DNA of 64,000 nt from an uncultured Fimbriimonadales bacterium (lineage in GTDB: Bacteria > Armatimonadota > Fimbriimonadia > Fimbriimonadales > GBS-DC). Below the pieces are notes generated by a model. The model did not search any database. It worked only from the letters and a program-made list of their open reading frames with translations, and was not told the DNA's origin. The translations under genes were made by a program, and so were the position numbers. Each line of letters starts with the position of its first letter. The first letter of the stretch is position 1. The stretch covers positions 1 to 64,000 of the forward strand of contig CALKLF010000012.1 of the NCBI GenBank assembly GCA_937992175.1, in the 5' to 3' direction. Shown here in pieces: positions 43,150-52,212 of the stretch.

Positions 43150-45708
43150 ATGTTTCGACCGTGGCTGACATCGATTGGCGTTGCGCTGGTGGGACTCTGG
43201 GCACAGGACGCGCCGCAGGGCGATTCGCGCCCCCTGCGTGACCCGCTGCGCCCGGTGATGGAAATCGGGCGTGATTATGTGGTGTTGCAATACCATACGA
43301 AAACGCCTACCGAGACGCGCGTGCAGATTCGCGCGGGCAACCTGCCGATGACGGCGTGGCGTCCGCCCGAGAAGCGCATCGACCTGTGGGCGAAGGCGCG
43401 GATTGTAAACGGCGAGACGGGCAAGCGCACTTATCATCGGATTCGAATTGCAGGGCTGAAACCCGGAACGCGCTACTACTATCGGATTTACGACCCCGAC
43501 CATCAGCCGACGGGCGAGGAGCGTCGCTGGGGGGCAAGCCCGCCGTGGCGGCGTGAGTACGCCGTCGCCACGCTCGCCCCGCGCGGTTATAAGACCATCA
43601 TCCGCCTGCCCGTGAAGGTGCTGCTGATGCCGAATGTAATCAATGTGGCGTCGGCGTACAAAGACCCTGCCAACCCCGCGCCGCCGCCCCTCAAAATGAC
43701 CGACGCCGAGCTGCAGCGCATCAAGGAGGAGTACGCTATCGCCGCGCGCTACTTCTGGGTGAACAGCGGGATGCGCTTCTGGGTGGACTTCCAGATTTTC
43801 GTTGACGACCGCTGGCAACGCTGGGGCGAGGAGCCTGCGGAGGCGTCAGGCTTCTACAAGGGTCTGCCTCCAAGCCGCGCATGGGCGGGCGTCGATTTCG
43901 CCGGACCGGGCGGCGGCGCGTTCACCATCGTCGACACGCGCGACATCACCCGCGCCGCCACCGAGCCGGTGTACGAGGAGCTGCCCTACGCGGGGCAGAT
44001 CGAGCAGGCGTTCACCCGACGCTGGAACGCCGAGACGCGCCGCTGGGAGTATTACATCAGCGGCGGCGGCACGCTGGGCGTGGACGGCTTCCCCGACGGG
44101 GTTCCTGCACGGAGCCAGTATCTGGGCGGGGGCGACACCGCATGGCTCGCCGCGCACGAGTTCCACCACCAGATGGAATCGTTCGGCGCGTTCTCGCTTG
44201 CGAATCGTGAGGACGAGCGCATCGTATTCAATCACCCAGAGCCGCGCTACCGACGCAAGAACCCCGACGGCTCCGTCGCGATGAACCCGTGGAACACAGC
44301 AGGCAGGCACGGCGAACACTGGAATGTGATGGCGTTCTGGGATCGCCAGCTCAGCGACGCGCAGTGGCTACGGCTCTACTTTGGCGAGGCGATGATTGTG
44401 CGCGACGCCGACGGCGACGGCTTCCCCGACGACGACCCGCGCCTGCCCCTCGACGAGAAACGGTTCGGCTCCCACCCGCGCCGCGCTCAGACCGACGGAC
44501 AGATGAACGACCTGCACAAGGCGATGTTCAGCACCTGGGCGCCTGCGCCCCTGCAAAACACCTTCGTCAAACCCGCGTGGCAGTCGCGCGTTCCCGACCC
44601 GCGCAAAACCGACCAGGACGGCGACGGCTTGTCCGATTCGGTAGACCCCTACCCGCTTTACCCATGGCAACCGTTCGTGTGGTACGCCCGCGCGACCGTC
44701 GACGGCGACGCCAGCGAGTGGCGCGACATCCCACCTGCAGGCGTGCTGGAGCAGGACGGGCTGAAAACGACGCTCAAACACTGCCACGATGAGGATTACT
44801 ACTACGCGCTGTTCGAAATCACGGGCGATTGGGACAGGCTCTACTCGGGCTTCGACGGCGAGGGACTGGGCGTTTTTTCGTCTGAGGCGGTCATCTGGTT
44901 CGAGGCGCGCAATCGGGGCGAGGTGGAGGCGCGCACGCTCTGGCGCGACGCGCCCGGCTTGCAGTGGAAGGCGTCCCGACGGCGCGACCGCACGACCGTG
45001 ATCGAACTCAGCATCCCGAACGGGGGCGAAAGCCGCTGGTTTTGGCGCGGCGGCGGACGCGAAATCGGCGTCTACGCCGACATTTTCAAGGCGAACGGAA
45101 CGGGCTACTCCATCTATGAACCCTACGATGTGTTCTACTGCATCATGAAAGAGCCGTCGGGGACGCTGCCGATGCCTGCGGGCGCGCCTGCCGAGCTGAC
45201 GCGCGAAGCGGCGACGCGCGTGGTCACCCCCGCCCGCGCCGAGGGAGTGCAAATCGGCGCAGGCTGGACAGTTCGAGACGGCGCGTGGGCATACGACGGA
45301 CACGAGGAGTCGCACATCCGCCTCACAGGGCTGAACGCAACCGAGTTCGACCTCTGGATCGAGCTGGAAGCCGTTCAGGACGGGATACTGGCGGCGTTCC
45401 TGCCCACCACCCAAGAGAGCGAGATGAGCGCAGGGCGCGACTATGTGCTGTTCGTGGGTGGCTACCTGAACACGCGCACGCGGTTTCGGATTTTCGGCGC
45501 AGAGACGGGCGAAAGCGCGCAGATGATCACGCCCGGACGCCACACCCTGCAACTCTCGCGCCGCGCGGGCAAACTCTGGGCGCTGTTCGACGGCAAGCCC
45601 ATCCTCTCCGCCCGCGACCCGAACCCCACTCAGCCGATTGGGACGCTGGCGATTATCGGCGGCTACAGCGGGAAACAGCGCGTGTACGAAATCAGGGCGC
45701 GCTGGTAA
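43150..45708 (+). CDS. Large secreted protein with HEFHH metalloprotease-like motif and calcium loops
   Basis: The protein has 852 residues. A signal-like start (MFRPWLTSIGVALVGLWAQ) is followed by a fibronectin/PAP-N-like beta domain (about 35-130, with RIAGLKPGTRYYYRIYDP). A central region carries AAHEFHHQMESFG (H336, E337, H340), an HExxH zinc motif, within LGGGDTAWLAAHEFHHQ. Two calcium-loop segments follow (RDADGDGFPDDDPRLP near 418 and TDQDGDGLSDSVDPYP near 492). Then come a CBM9-like domain beginning YARATVDGDASEWRDIPP and a C-terminal LamG-like domain. Probably a surface metallopeptidase acting on bound polymers. The plus frame is open for 1100 nt upstream, but that part is antisense to DUF1800. 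Confidence 0.7.
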   Translation: MFRPWLTSIGVALVGLWAQDAPQGDSRPLRDPLRPVMEIGRDYVVLQYHTKTPTETRVQIRAGNLPMTAWRPPEKRIDLWAKARIVNGETGKRTYHRIRIAGLKPGTRYYYRIYDPDHQPTGEERRWGASPPWRREYAVATLAPRGYKTIIRLPVKVLLMPNVINVASAYKDPANPAPPPLKMTDAELQRIKEEYAIAARYFWVNSGMRFWVDFQIFVDDRWQRWGEEPAEASGFYKGLPPSRAWAGVDFAGPGGGAFTIVDTRDITRAATEPVYEELPYAGQIEQAFTRRWNAETRRWEYYISGGGTLGVDGFPDGVPARSQYLGGGDTAWLAAHEFHHQMESFGAFSLANREDERIVFNHPEPRYRRKNPDGSVAMNPWNTAGRHGEHWNVMAFWDRQLSDAQWLRLYFGEAMIVRDADGDGFPDDDPRLPLDEKRFGSHPRRAQTDGQMNDLHKAMFSTWAPAPLQNTFVKPAWQSRVPDPRKTDQDGDGLSDSVDPYPLYPWQPFVWYARATVDGDASEWRDIPPAGVLEQDGLKTTLKHCHDEDYYYALFEITGDWDRLYSGFDGEGLGVFSSEAVIWFEARNRGEVEARTLWRDAPGLQWKASRRRDRTTVIELSIPNGGESRWFWRGGGREIGVYADIFKANGTGYSIYEPYDVFYCIMKEPSGTLPMPAGAPAELTREAATRVVTPARAEGVQIGAGWTVRDGAWAYDGHEESHIRLTGLNATEFDLWIELEAVQDGILAAFLPTTQESEMSAGRDYVLFVGGYLNTRTRFRIFGAETGESAQMITPGRHTLQLSRRAGKLWALFDGKPILSARDPNPTQPIGTLAIIGGYSGKQRVYEIRARW

Positions 45709-45856
45709 GTCCCTCAAGGGTTAAAGCGTCCCCAAACATGCAAAGCGCGCATGGTGCGACGGCATTCCTGCCGTCGCGCCGCCTGTGAACATTCCCCAAG
45801 TGACGGCAGGAATGCCGTCGCACCAGAGCGAGACGATTTCACCTGGCAGTGACTTG
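45707..45856. repeat. Inverted-repeat element enclosing two TTCC/GGAA-loop hairpins
   Basis: The left end TAAGTCCCTCAAGGGTTAAA starts at the stop codon of the 43150 gene. The right end at 45828-45856 is its inverted partner. Hairpins GACGGCA-TTCC-TGCCGTC (45758-45775) and GACGGCA-GGAA-TGCCGTC (45802-45819) are inside. Confidence 0.7.
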
Positions 45857-46215
45857 TACCAATCGGGGTTTCAAATGAGACAAAAGCAGACAGAGCGAAA
45901 GAGGAATGCGCTGGTTTTCCCTCACCCTCTCTCCCGTGACGCAGGAGAGAGGGAACCAGTAGCACTGTGCACGCGCGCGCTCCCCGCTTGCGGGGAGGGT
46001 GAGGGTGGGGGCGGCGGCTTTGGCAGGCATCAAGGCAAAAAGGGACGCTTTAATCTTTGTGGGGCTTAAGTGCCTCACGGGGTAAATCCTCCCTAAATAG
46101 AGCCGCTTTGAGATTCCTCGCCTTCGGCTCGGAATGACAAGTTCATCTTCGCGCAAACAGCCCTGTCATTCCGAGCGGAGCGAGGAATCTCGCCCGCTCA
46201 AAATCAATAGGTAGC
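45857..46215. repeat. Repeat mosaic: TACCAATCG end, CTCTCCC palindromes, GGAATGACA hairpin
   Basis: TACCAATCGGGG...CAAATG (45857-45877) abuts the previous element. CTCTCCC-type sequence (45921-46010) follows, then a right end of the AAGTCCCTC family (about 46041-46068), immediately followed by another left end (46069). A two-arm GGAATGACA repeat lies at 46110-46193 with the tail CGCTCAAAATCAATAGGTAG. No coding. Confidence 0.6.
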
Positions 46216-46222
46216 AACTTGG

Positions 46223-46230
46223 GCTATAAT
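46223..46230 (+). promoter_or_regulatory. -10 box (TATAAT) with leaderless start
   Basis: TATAAT at 46225-46230 is followed by 9 nt and ATG 46240. There is no ribosome binding site. Confidence 0.5.
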
Positions 46231-46239
46231 ATAACCGCT

Positions 46240-48816
46240 ATGCGCTACTTCTGGCTCGCAGGTCTACTGGTATGTTTATCAATCGGGTTCGCTCAAGAGA
46301 TTAAGACGGAGCCTCAGAAACAGGAAGCAGTCGTCGAAGCCGTCGCAACGGAACCTCCATACTATTCACTGAAGCAGCTCAAGCAGTGGATTGAGCAGGA
46401 GAAAAAACGCGCGAAAGAGCGCGTCAAGCAGATTGAGCAGTCAGGCGTTTCGTTAGACCCTAAACAACGGCACAAACTGGAGGAGGGACCCGAATATCTG
46501 GAGGCGCTCTGGGACTATCTGTATGTACGCGCCTATCCGAACGATTCGGTGGACTGGCTGGCATACCTTCGCGCCGCTGAGCAGCGCGACCTGATGGCAG
46601 GCGCATTTTTCCCTGCATCAGACTCCCGGTGGGAGTTCATCGGCCCACGCAATACGACCCCACCCTACCGCACCTATTTCGGCACGGCGGCAGTTTCGGG
46701 GCGCGTGAACGCGGTCGCGTATGACCCCGTGAACGAGAATGTGTATTACTTGGGCGCGCCGCAGGGAGGCGTGTGGAAAACGACCGACGGCGGCGCGACC
46801 TGGCAGCCCCTCACGGACGACTGGCAGTTCCTGCAGGTCGCCTGTATCGCGATTCACCCGACGAACCCGAACATTATTTATGTGGGTACGGGCGATTTTC
46901 AGGGCTGGATGCGCCCCTTCTCGCAGGGCGTGATGCGCTCCACCGACGGCGGGCAAACATGGCAGAGCCTCGGCGCAGCGCAGTTCGGCAATCGCTGCGT
47001 GTCGGACATTCTCATCGACCCCGAAAACCCGAACCGTATTACGGTCTGTACGGGCTGGGGACCCTATCAAGGTGTGGCAGGCCACCTCTGGCGCAGCACG
47101 GACGGCGGGAACACATGGACGCAGGTCAGCTCGGTCAGCGCCATCTGGAGCGACCTGGCGATGAGCGCGCGCAACCCCACAACCGGCGTGCGCTATTACT
47201 ACGCGGTGGGGCACGGCAATCCGGGACGCCTGCTGCGCTCCAGCGATCGCGGGCAGACCTGGACGATGCTCACGCCCCCCTTCAGCGCCCAGTATCAGTC
47301 CTCCCTTCGCGTGGCGACCTCGCCGAATAACCCGAACCGCGTGTATCTGCTCTCAGGCGTGGATCAGCAGGTCTGGGTCAGCAACGACGCGGGCAACACC
47401 TGGACGCCGATGAACCCCACTGTGGACGGCGGCTTCTATCAGGCATGGTACGACGCCACGATGCATGTCTCCACCGACGGTGCGAGCAACGATGTGCTGT
47501 ATCTGGGACTGGTCGACCTTGTGCAGTGGACGCAGGCGCGCGGCTGGCGCTCGATCGGGTATGGCTTCACTAATCAGGCGATTATCCATGTGGACATCCA
47601 CAGCATGGCAATCAACCCGCGCAACCCGAACCAGCTGCTGATTGGCACCGACGGCGGCGTCTATCGGCTCACTTACACGCCCAGCACAGGGGCAGTGAAC
47701 ATCGCCGGGCTGAACGCGACACTGGGCATCACGCAGCTCTACTGGGCGGCGTTCCATCCGACCGACCCCAACCGCGTGATGGGCGGCGCGCAGGACAACG
47801 CCACCCCGCGCGCGAACGGCAACCTGAACAGCTGGCGCTGCATCGTCGGCGGCGATGGCGGCTACTGCGCCTATAACCCCAACAATCCGAACATCCAGTA
47901 CGCCAGCTCGCAGTATCTCAATATCGACCGCACCACCAACAACTGGAGCAGCAGCGAGTATATCGGCCCCAACTACGGCTCCGACCGTGTGGCGTTCATC
48001 GCGCCGCTCACGGTTCATCCTGCTCAGCCGAACTGGATGCTGGCAGGCACGAACTTCCTCTACCGCTGGGACGAGGTTACCCGCAGCTGGACGAGCCGAC
48101 TGGGCAATCAGTCGCTTACGAACGGCAGTCTCCGCGCGATTGCGGGCGCGCCCAGCAACGCGAATGTCATCTACACGGGCGGCGACGACGGGCAACTCTG
48201 GATGACCACCAACGGGGGCAACACCTGGCGGCAGATTAACGCAGGGCTGCCTAACCGTTCGATTAGCGACATCGCCGTGCATCCCACGAACCCCTACAAA
48301 ATCTATGTCGTGTTGGGCGGGACGGGCACGCCCCATGTGTACCGCTGCGACAACACGCTCGCAACCACCCCGCAGTGGATAAACATCAGCGGCTCAGGCA
48401 TTACGGGGATTCCCGATGTGCATGCGAACTCGATTGCGCTGGATCCCGCCGCGCCCGACGCGATTATCTATGTGGGCAACGATGTGGGCTTCTTCTACAC
48501 GCTCAACGGCGGGGCGGCCTGGCGCAACGGCACGCAACCACTCGGACTGCCCAATGTGCAGGTAAACACCGTGCGCGTTGTGCCCGCCACAGGCTACCTG
48601 ATGGCGGCGACCTATGGGCGCGGGATGTGGCGCATCCGCCCGCCGCTCGCGCCTGCAGGCGATGTGAACGGCGACGGCTGCGTGGACGACAGCGACCTGC
48701 TGATTGTGCTGTTCAACTTCGGCTCGAATCATATGCAAGCCGACCTGAACCGCGACGGCATCGTGGACGACGCGGACCTGCTGATTGTACTGTTCAACTT
48801 CGGCGGGGGATGTTAA
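46240..48816 (+). CDS. Secreted BNR/sialidase-like beta-propeller protein with dockerin-like tail
   Basis: The protein has 858 residues. A signal peptide (about 1-18) precedes a charged helical stretch (40-105, KQLKQWIEQEKKRAKERVKQ). At least five BNR/Asp-box repeats follow, of form S/T-x-D-x-G-x-T-W (TTDGGATWQPL, STDGGQTWQSL, SSDRGQTWTML, SNDAGNTWTPM, TTNGGNTWRQI), giving one or two beta-propellers as in VPS10/sialidase-like proteins. Two dockerin-like repeats end the protein at FNFGGGC. Substrate or binding partner is unknown. ATG 46240 is used; the ATG seven codons upstream overlaps the -10 box. Confidence 0.8.
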   Translation: MRYFWLAGLLVCLSIGFAQEIKTEPQKQEAVVEAVATEPPYYSLKQLKQWIEQEKKRAKERVKQIEQSGVSLDPKQRHKLEEGPEYLEALWDYLYVRAYPNDSVDWLAYLRAAEQRDLMAGAFFPASDSRWEFIGPRNTTPPYRTYFGTAAVSGRVNAVAYDPVNENVYYLGAPQGGVWKTTDGGATWQPLTDDWQFLQVACIAIHPTNPNIIYVGTGDFQGWMRPFSQGVMRSTDGGQTWQSLGAAQFGNRCVSDILIDPENPNRITVCTGWGPYQGVAGHLWRSTDGGNTWTQVSSVSAIWSDLAMSARNPTTGVRYYYAVGHGNPGRLLRSSDRGQTWTMLTPPFSAQYQSSLRVATSPNNPNRVYLLSGVDQQVWVSNDAGNTWTPMNPTVDGGFYQAWYDATMHVSTDGASNDVLYLGLVDLVQWTQARGWRSIGYGFTNQAIIHVDIHSMAINPRNPNQLLIGTDGGVYRLTYTPSTGAVNIAGLNATLGITQLYWAAFHPTDPNRVMGGAQDNATPRANGNLNSWRCIVGGDGGYCAYNPNNPNIQYASSQYLNIDRTTNNWSSSEYIGPNYGSDRVAFIAPLTVHPAQPNWMLAGTNFLYRWDEVTRSWTSRLGNQSLTNGSLRAIAGAPSNANVIYTGGDDGQLWMTTNGGNTWRQINAGLPNRSISDIAVHPTNPYKIYVVLGGTGTPHVYRCDNTLATTPQWINISGSGITGIPDVHANSIALDPAAPDAIIYVGNDVGFFYTLNGGAAWRNGTQPLGLPNVQVNTVRVVPATGYLMAATYGRGMWRIRPPLAPAGDVNGDGCVDDSDLLIVLFNFGSNHMQADLNRDGIVDDADLLIVLFNFGGGC

Positions 48817-48892
48817 TGCGCCACGACAGCACGATTGTTCGGTGCTGAAGGCGAGAAATCACCTTCAGCACCGTTTACTACGGGGGCGACTA

Positions 48893-50914
48893 TTAACGCA
48901 GGCGCGCTCCCGCATTTGAAACATCGAACGGCTTGAATCCGAGCGCAAGCGCGGGTGAGTTGGGCTTGAGGCGAAAGTCACCCGCGCCAGGATTCTCAAA
49001 CAGCGGGTCGGCGAGGCGCGAGTGAGTGTCCTGTCCTTTTGCCTGCCACGCCGCGAAATCGTCCCCGCCGAAGCGCAGCTCGCCCCCATCCTCACGCCAG
49101 TAGAGGTTGTAGTCGAAGCGCATGTTCGCGTCGATTCCGCCCGCAAGCCACTGCGCCCCTTTACCCAGCACGATATTACGCTCGAAAGTGAAGCGCAGGT
49201 GGTTTTCGGGGCGCGACGCCTGAATCTGATGGTCGCGGGCGTAGGCGAAGATATTGTTGCGTACGATGTTCTCGTGTCCGTAGTGCTGGTGGAAGCCTCC
49301 ATGCGTCGTGCGGTACACGAGGTTGTTCTCCGCCACAATCCCCGAGCTGCCTTCGTCAAAGTAAATTCCCCAGCCGCCGTAGCGATAGCCCGCGATGTCG
49401 TGCCAGCGGTTATGGCGGATAACCGTGCCATGCTGGATCCCCAGCGTGTAAATCCCACCCAAGTCGCTCAACACGGGTCCATCGCCGTCGGAGCGCACGC
49501 CGATATGATGCACAAGGTTGAACTCCACAAGGTTGCCCCCTGCAAGCGATTGACTGTAGCCCCAAGTCCAGCCGATGGAGATGCCCGTGTAGTAGAAGTC
49601 GCTAAGGGTGTTGTGGACGAGGCGGTTGCTGTAGCTTTGCCCAATCCATACGCCGATTGCGCTTGCGAACAGTTTGCCGCCGTCTTGAATAACGCAGTCC
49701 TGCACAGTGTTCCCGAAGGTCTGCTCGGCCGGGTTTTCGCGAATGGTCGGCTCGCCGATTTTGACGCCGCCCGCCCCCAAGTTGCGCAGGATGCATCGTT
49801 CGACGCGATTATACTGGCAGCCGCGCCCCAGCTCAATCCCGTAGGTTCCGACCTGTTCGATGACGCAGTCGACAAACTCGCAGCGGCGCGCACCTTCCGC
49901 GTAAAGCGCGGCGGGTACACCGAACGCCGCCTGCACAAAGCCCCCAGTCTCCATCTCCGTAGGCAGCGACCATTCCGTATGGCGGAACACGATACCCTGA
50001 AAGCGCACGCCCTCTACATAGCGCCCCTGTTCCGCCGCACCTATGAGCCGCACGAGCTGGGGTAGCGCAGGGGCAATTGTCTCTATGGTCTCGATCCGCT
50101 CGCCCGCCTGCGGCAGGTAATAGAGCCTCCCCTCACGACGGCTCAGATACCATTCGCCAGGCGTATCCAGCGCTTCCGGCAGATTCTCCAGATAGTAAAG
50201 GTCGCCCTCTTGCAGTGCGAAGGTGCTGCGCTTGCCAAAGCTCAGGATGCGTGCCTGCGGTTCGATGGCTTTCAGAGGCAGACGGCTCTCTACCCACCGA
50301 TTGAACACCAGCACCTCGCCATCCTCGATCGTACCGAATTGAGGGACATCCCCCTCGCGATAACGGAATCGCGTGTGTCCCTGAAACCAGTCGGGCGTAC
50401 TATCCAGCAGCGATTCGACCTTTAGATAGCCATCGTTGGGATGGCGCGCGCGGACAGCGCGTCTGCCGTTCACGAACAGTTGACGAAAGTACCACCTGCC
50501 CTCGCGCACCGCCGGGATGTCGGCGACCCAGACGGTTTTCCCATTCCACGCCTCTGGTTTCCAGCCGATAATGCGCTGTCCGCCGCTCAGGATGGGAGTT
50601 TCGCCTTCGTAAGCCGAGAGAGTAAGTCTGCCCTGCGCCCTCGTGGTGTGTTCGGGCGTGATGACAATCGGCTCGGGCAGCAAGTAGACGCCCCCACGCA
50701 AGCGTATCTCAGTCGGCGCAGGTTCGCCCTGAAGCAGGAGTTGCAGCGCGCGCCGAGGAGTGCGCAGGGGTCCATCGCTGCGCGAGCGATTCGGCGTGGC
50801 GTGTTTGCCCGACCAGGTGTCATCGCCTTCGGGCGCAACATAGAACACGCGTGTCTGCGCCATCGCTTGCACCAGTAATGCTCCTGTCAGCCAAAGTAAG
50901 ACCAACCGCTTCAT
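48893..50914 (-). CDS. Secreted right-handed beta-helix (pectate-lyase-like) protein
   Basis: The protein has 673 residues. A signal peptide (about 1-20) is followed by FYVAPEGDDTWSGKHATPNRSRSDGPLRTPRRALQLL, the DUF1565-type start of parallel beta-helix proteins. Asn/Gly-rich coils follow (RRCEFVDCVIEQVGTYGIELGRGCQYNRVERCILRNLG; NTVQDCVIQDGG; NIVRNNIFAYARDH). These folds bind or cleave polysaccharides. It is the last gene of a minus-strand run Gfo/Idh, MFS, beta-helix with 15- and 23-nt gaps, suggesting a small saccharide-use operon. Confidence 0.85.
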   Translation of the reverse strand: MKRLVLLWLTGALLVQAMAQTRVFYVAPEGDDTWSGKHATPNRSRSDGPLRTPRRALQLLLQGEPAPTEIRLRGGVYLLPEPIVITPEHTTRAQGRLTLSAYEGETPILSGGQRIIGWKPEAWNGKTVWVADIPAVREGRWYFRQLFVNGRRAVRARHPNDGYLKVESLLDSTPDWFQGHTRFRYREGDVPQFGTIEDGEVLVFNRWVESRLPLKAIEPQARILSFGKRSTFALQEGDLYYLENLPEALDTPGEWYLSRREGRLYYLPQAGERIETIETIAPALPQLVRLIGAAEQGRYVEGVRFQGIVFRHTEWSLPTEMETGGFVQAAFGVPAALYAEGARRCEFVDCVIEQVGTYGIELGRGCQYNRVERCILRNLGAGGVKIGEPTIRENPAEQTFGNTVQDCVIQDGGKLFASAIGVWIGQSYSNRLVHNTLSDFYYTGISIGWTWGYSQSLAGGNLVEFNLVHHIGVRSDGDGPVLSDLGGIYTLGIQHGTVIRHNRWHDIAGYRYGGWGIYFDEGSSGIVAENNLVYRTTHGGFHQHYGHENIVRNNIFAYARDHQIQASRPENHLRFTFERNIVLGKGAQWLAGGIDANMRFDYNLYWREDGGELRFGGDDFAAWQAKGQDTHSRLADPLFENPGAGDFRLKPNSPALALGFKPFDVSNAGARLR

Positions 50915-50937
50915 CCAATAAAGGATTCACGCTCCGG

Positions 50938-52197
50938 CTAACGGTTCCTGCGAGCGAGGGGTGTGTGGCGCGCGCCGTCTTCGGTGAGGATAAGCCAGCT
51001 GAGCAGCGCGCCAAGACTGAGCATCAGGGCGCACCCGATGAACGGCGTGCGATGGGCAGGGATTTGCACTTCAGCCAGCGTAATCGGCACATGTTCGTAC
51101 AGGAATCCACCCAGCAGTGCGCCCAGGATACTGCCGATACCCTGCGCTGTGCCCGCTGCACCCAGAATTACCCCGCGCCGCGTGGGGTCTAACTCGCTCA
51201 GCTCCGCCATCCACGCGGCGAAGGTCAACACGAAGCAGGTTGCGCCCAGCCCCGCAGCGACCACCACCCACGCGATTGGCGGCTTGGACGGCGCGACCAC
51301 GCTCCACAACACGCACGCCGCAAGGGTCAGACCCCAGCGAATACTGCGCGTGCGCCCTAAACGGTCTGCTAGACGCCCCAAAGGCAGGCTCAGTGAAGCG
51401 ATCGCCAGCGCAGGAACCACCAGCCCGACCCCAAACAGCGTCTCGCTCACACCGAACTCGTCCATCGCATAGAGCTTGACGAGCAGCATAATCAGCCCTA
51501 TGCCGAAAAACACCACGAACGCCAGTGCCAAATGCCCTGGCGCGACGCGTAGCGCGTCCAGCAGCGTGCGCAGGGAGAGTTTCTCGGCGTCGGGATTCGA
51601 ACCGTCGTGGCGGGCACGTCCGTCCCTCGGGTAGAATCGCCAGGCGATGAAGGTCGCACAGGCAAACAGTACCGCCGTCAGGTAAAACGACGCCTGTTTC
51701 GCGCCCGTGAGGTCGTTCGCCAGACCGCCTGCCAGCGGACCCAGCGCGATGCCCGACATGTAGGTCATGTTCAAAAAGCTCATCGCCCAGGCGCGTTTCT
51801 GGGGAGGGACGGCGTCGCCAATCGCGGCGTAGACCGAGGGCCAGAGCATCGCCGCGCCCAGCCCGTCAATCGCGCGCAGCGCGATAAAGTGGAGCGGATG
51901 ATGCGCGACCAGCGTCGCCACGGAGGTAAGCATCGTCAGCAGCGGTCCCAGCACAATCAGGCGACGCCGACCGAACTGGTCGCTCAGCATGCCCATCGGC
52001 GCACGGAAAATCGCCTCCGTGAGCAGGAACACCGAGCCGACCACGGTAATCGTCGACTCGCCCAATCCAATCACCTCTCGTAAATAGACGGGCATCGCCG
52101 AGATGTTAAGCGTCACATAGCCCAACTCGGCGAAGCCCGCCATCACGACCAACGCCCAGAACGCCGCGAGCGATCTCACAACGGTCAGGTGGGGCAA
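50938..52197 (-). CDS. Major facilitator superfamily transporter
   Basis: The protein has 419 residues and about 12 transmembrane helices. The MFS loop 2-3 motif is GMLSDQFGRRRLIVLGP near 70-86, its pseudo-repeat is GRLADRLGRTRSIRWG near 270. It probably carries a sugar or a derived acid. The start TTG at 52195-52197 has AGGG 4 nt upstream; a later start would shorten the first helix. It sits 15 nt downstream of the Gfo/Idh-type dehydrogenase gene. Confidence 0.85.
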   Translation of the reverse strand: MPHLTVVRSLAAFWALVVMAGFAELGYVTLNISAMPVYLREVIGLGESTITVVGSVFLLTEAIFRAPMGMLSDQFGRRRLIVLGPLLTMLTSVATLVAHHPLHFIALRAIDGLGAAMLWPSVYAAIGDAVPPQKRAWAMSFLNMTYMSGIALGPLAGGLANDLTGAKQASFYLTAVLFACATFIAWRFYPRDGRARHDGSNPDAEKLSLRTLLDALRVAPGHLALAFVVFFGIGLIMLLVKLYAMDEFGVSETLFGVGLVVPALAIASLSLPLGRLADRLGRTRSIRWGLTLAACVLWSVVAPSKPPIAWVVVAAGLGATCFVLTFAAWMAELSELDPTRRGVILGAAGTAQGIGSILGALLGGFLYEHVPITLAEVQIPAHRTPFIGCALMLSLGALLSWLILTEDGARHTPLARRNR

Positions 52198-52212
52198 AGA
52201 ACCCTACAGCAA

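Noticed and set aside
51588..51612. A GGTTCGAATCCCGAC stretch on the minus strand resembles a tRNA T-arm.
   Set aside because: It lies inside the MFS transporter coding sequence and no acceptor stem, D-arm or anticodon arm can be built around it.
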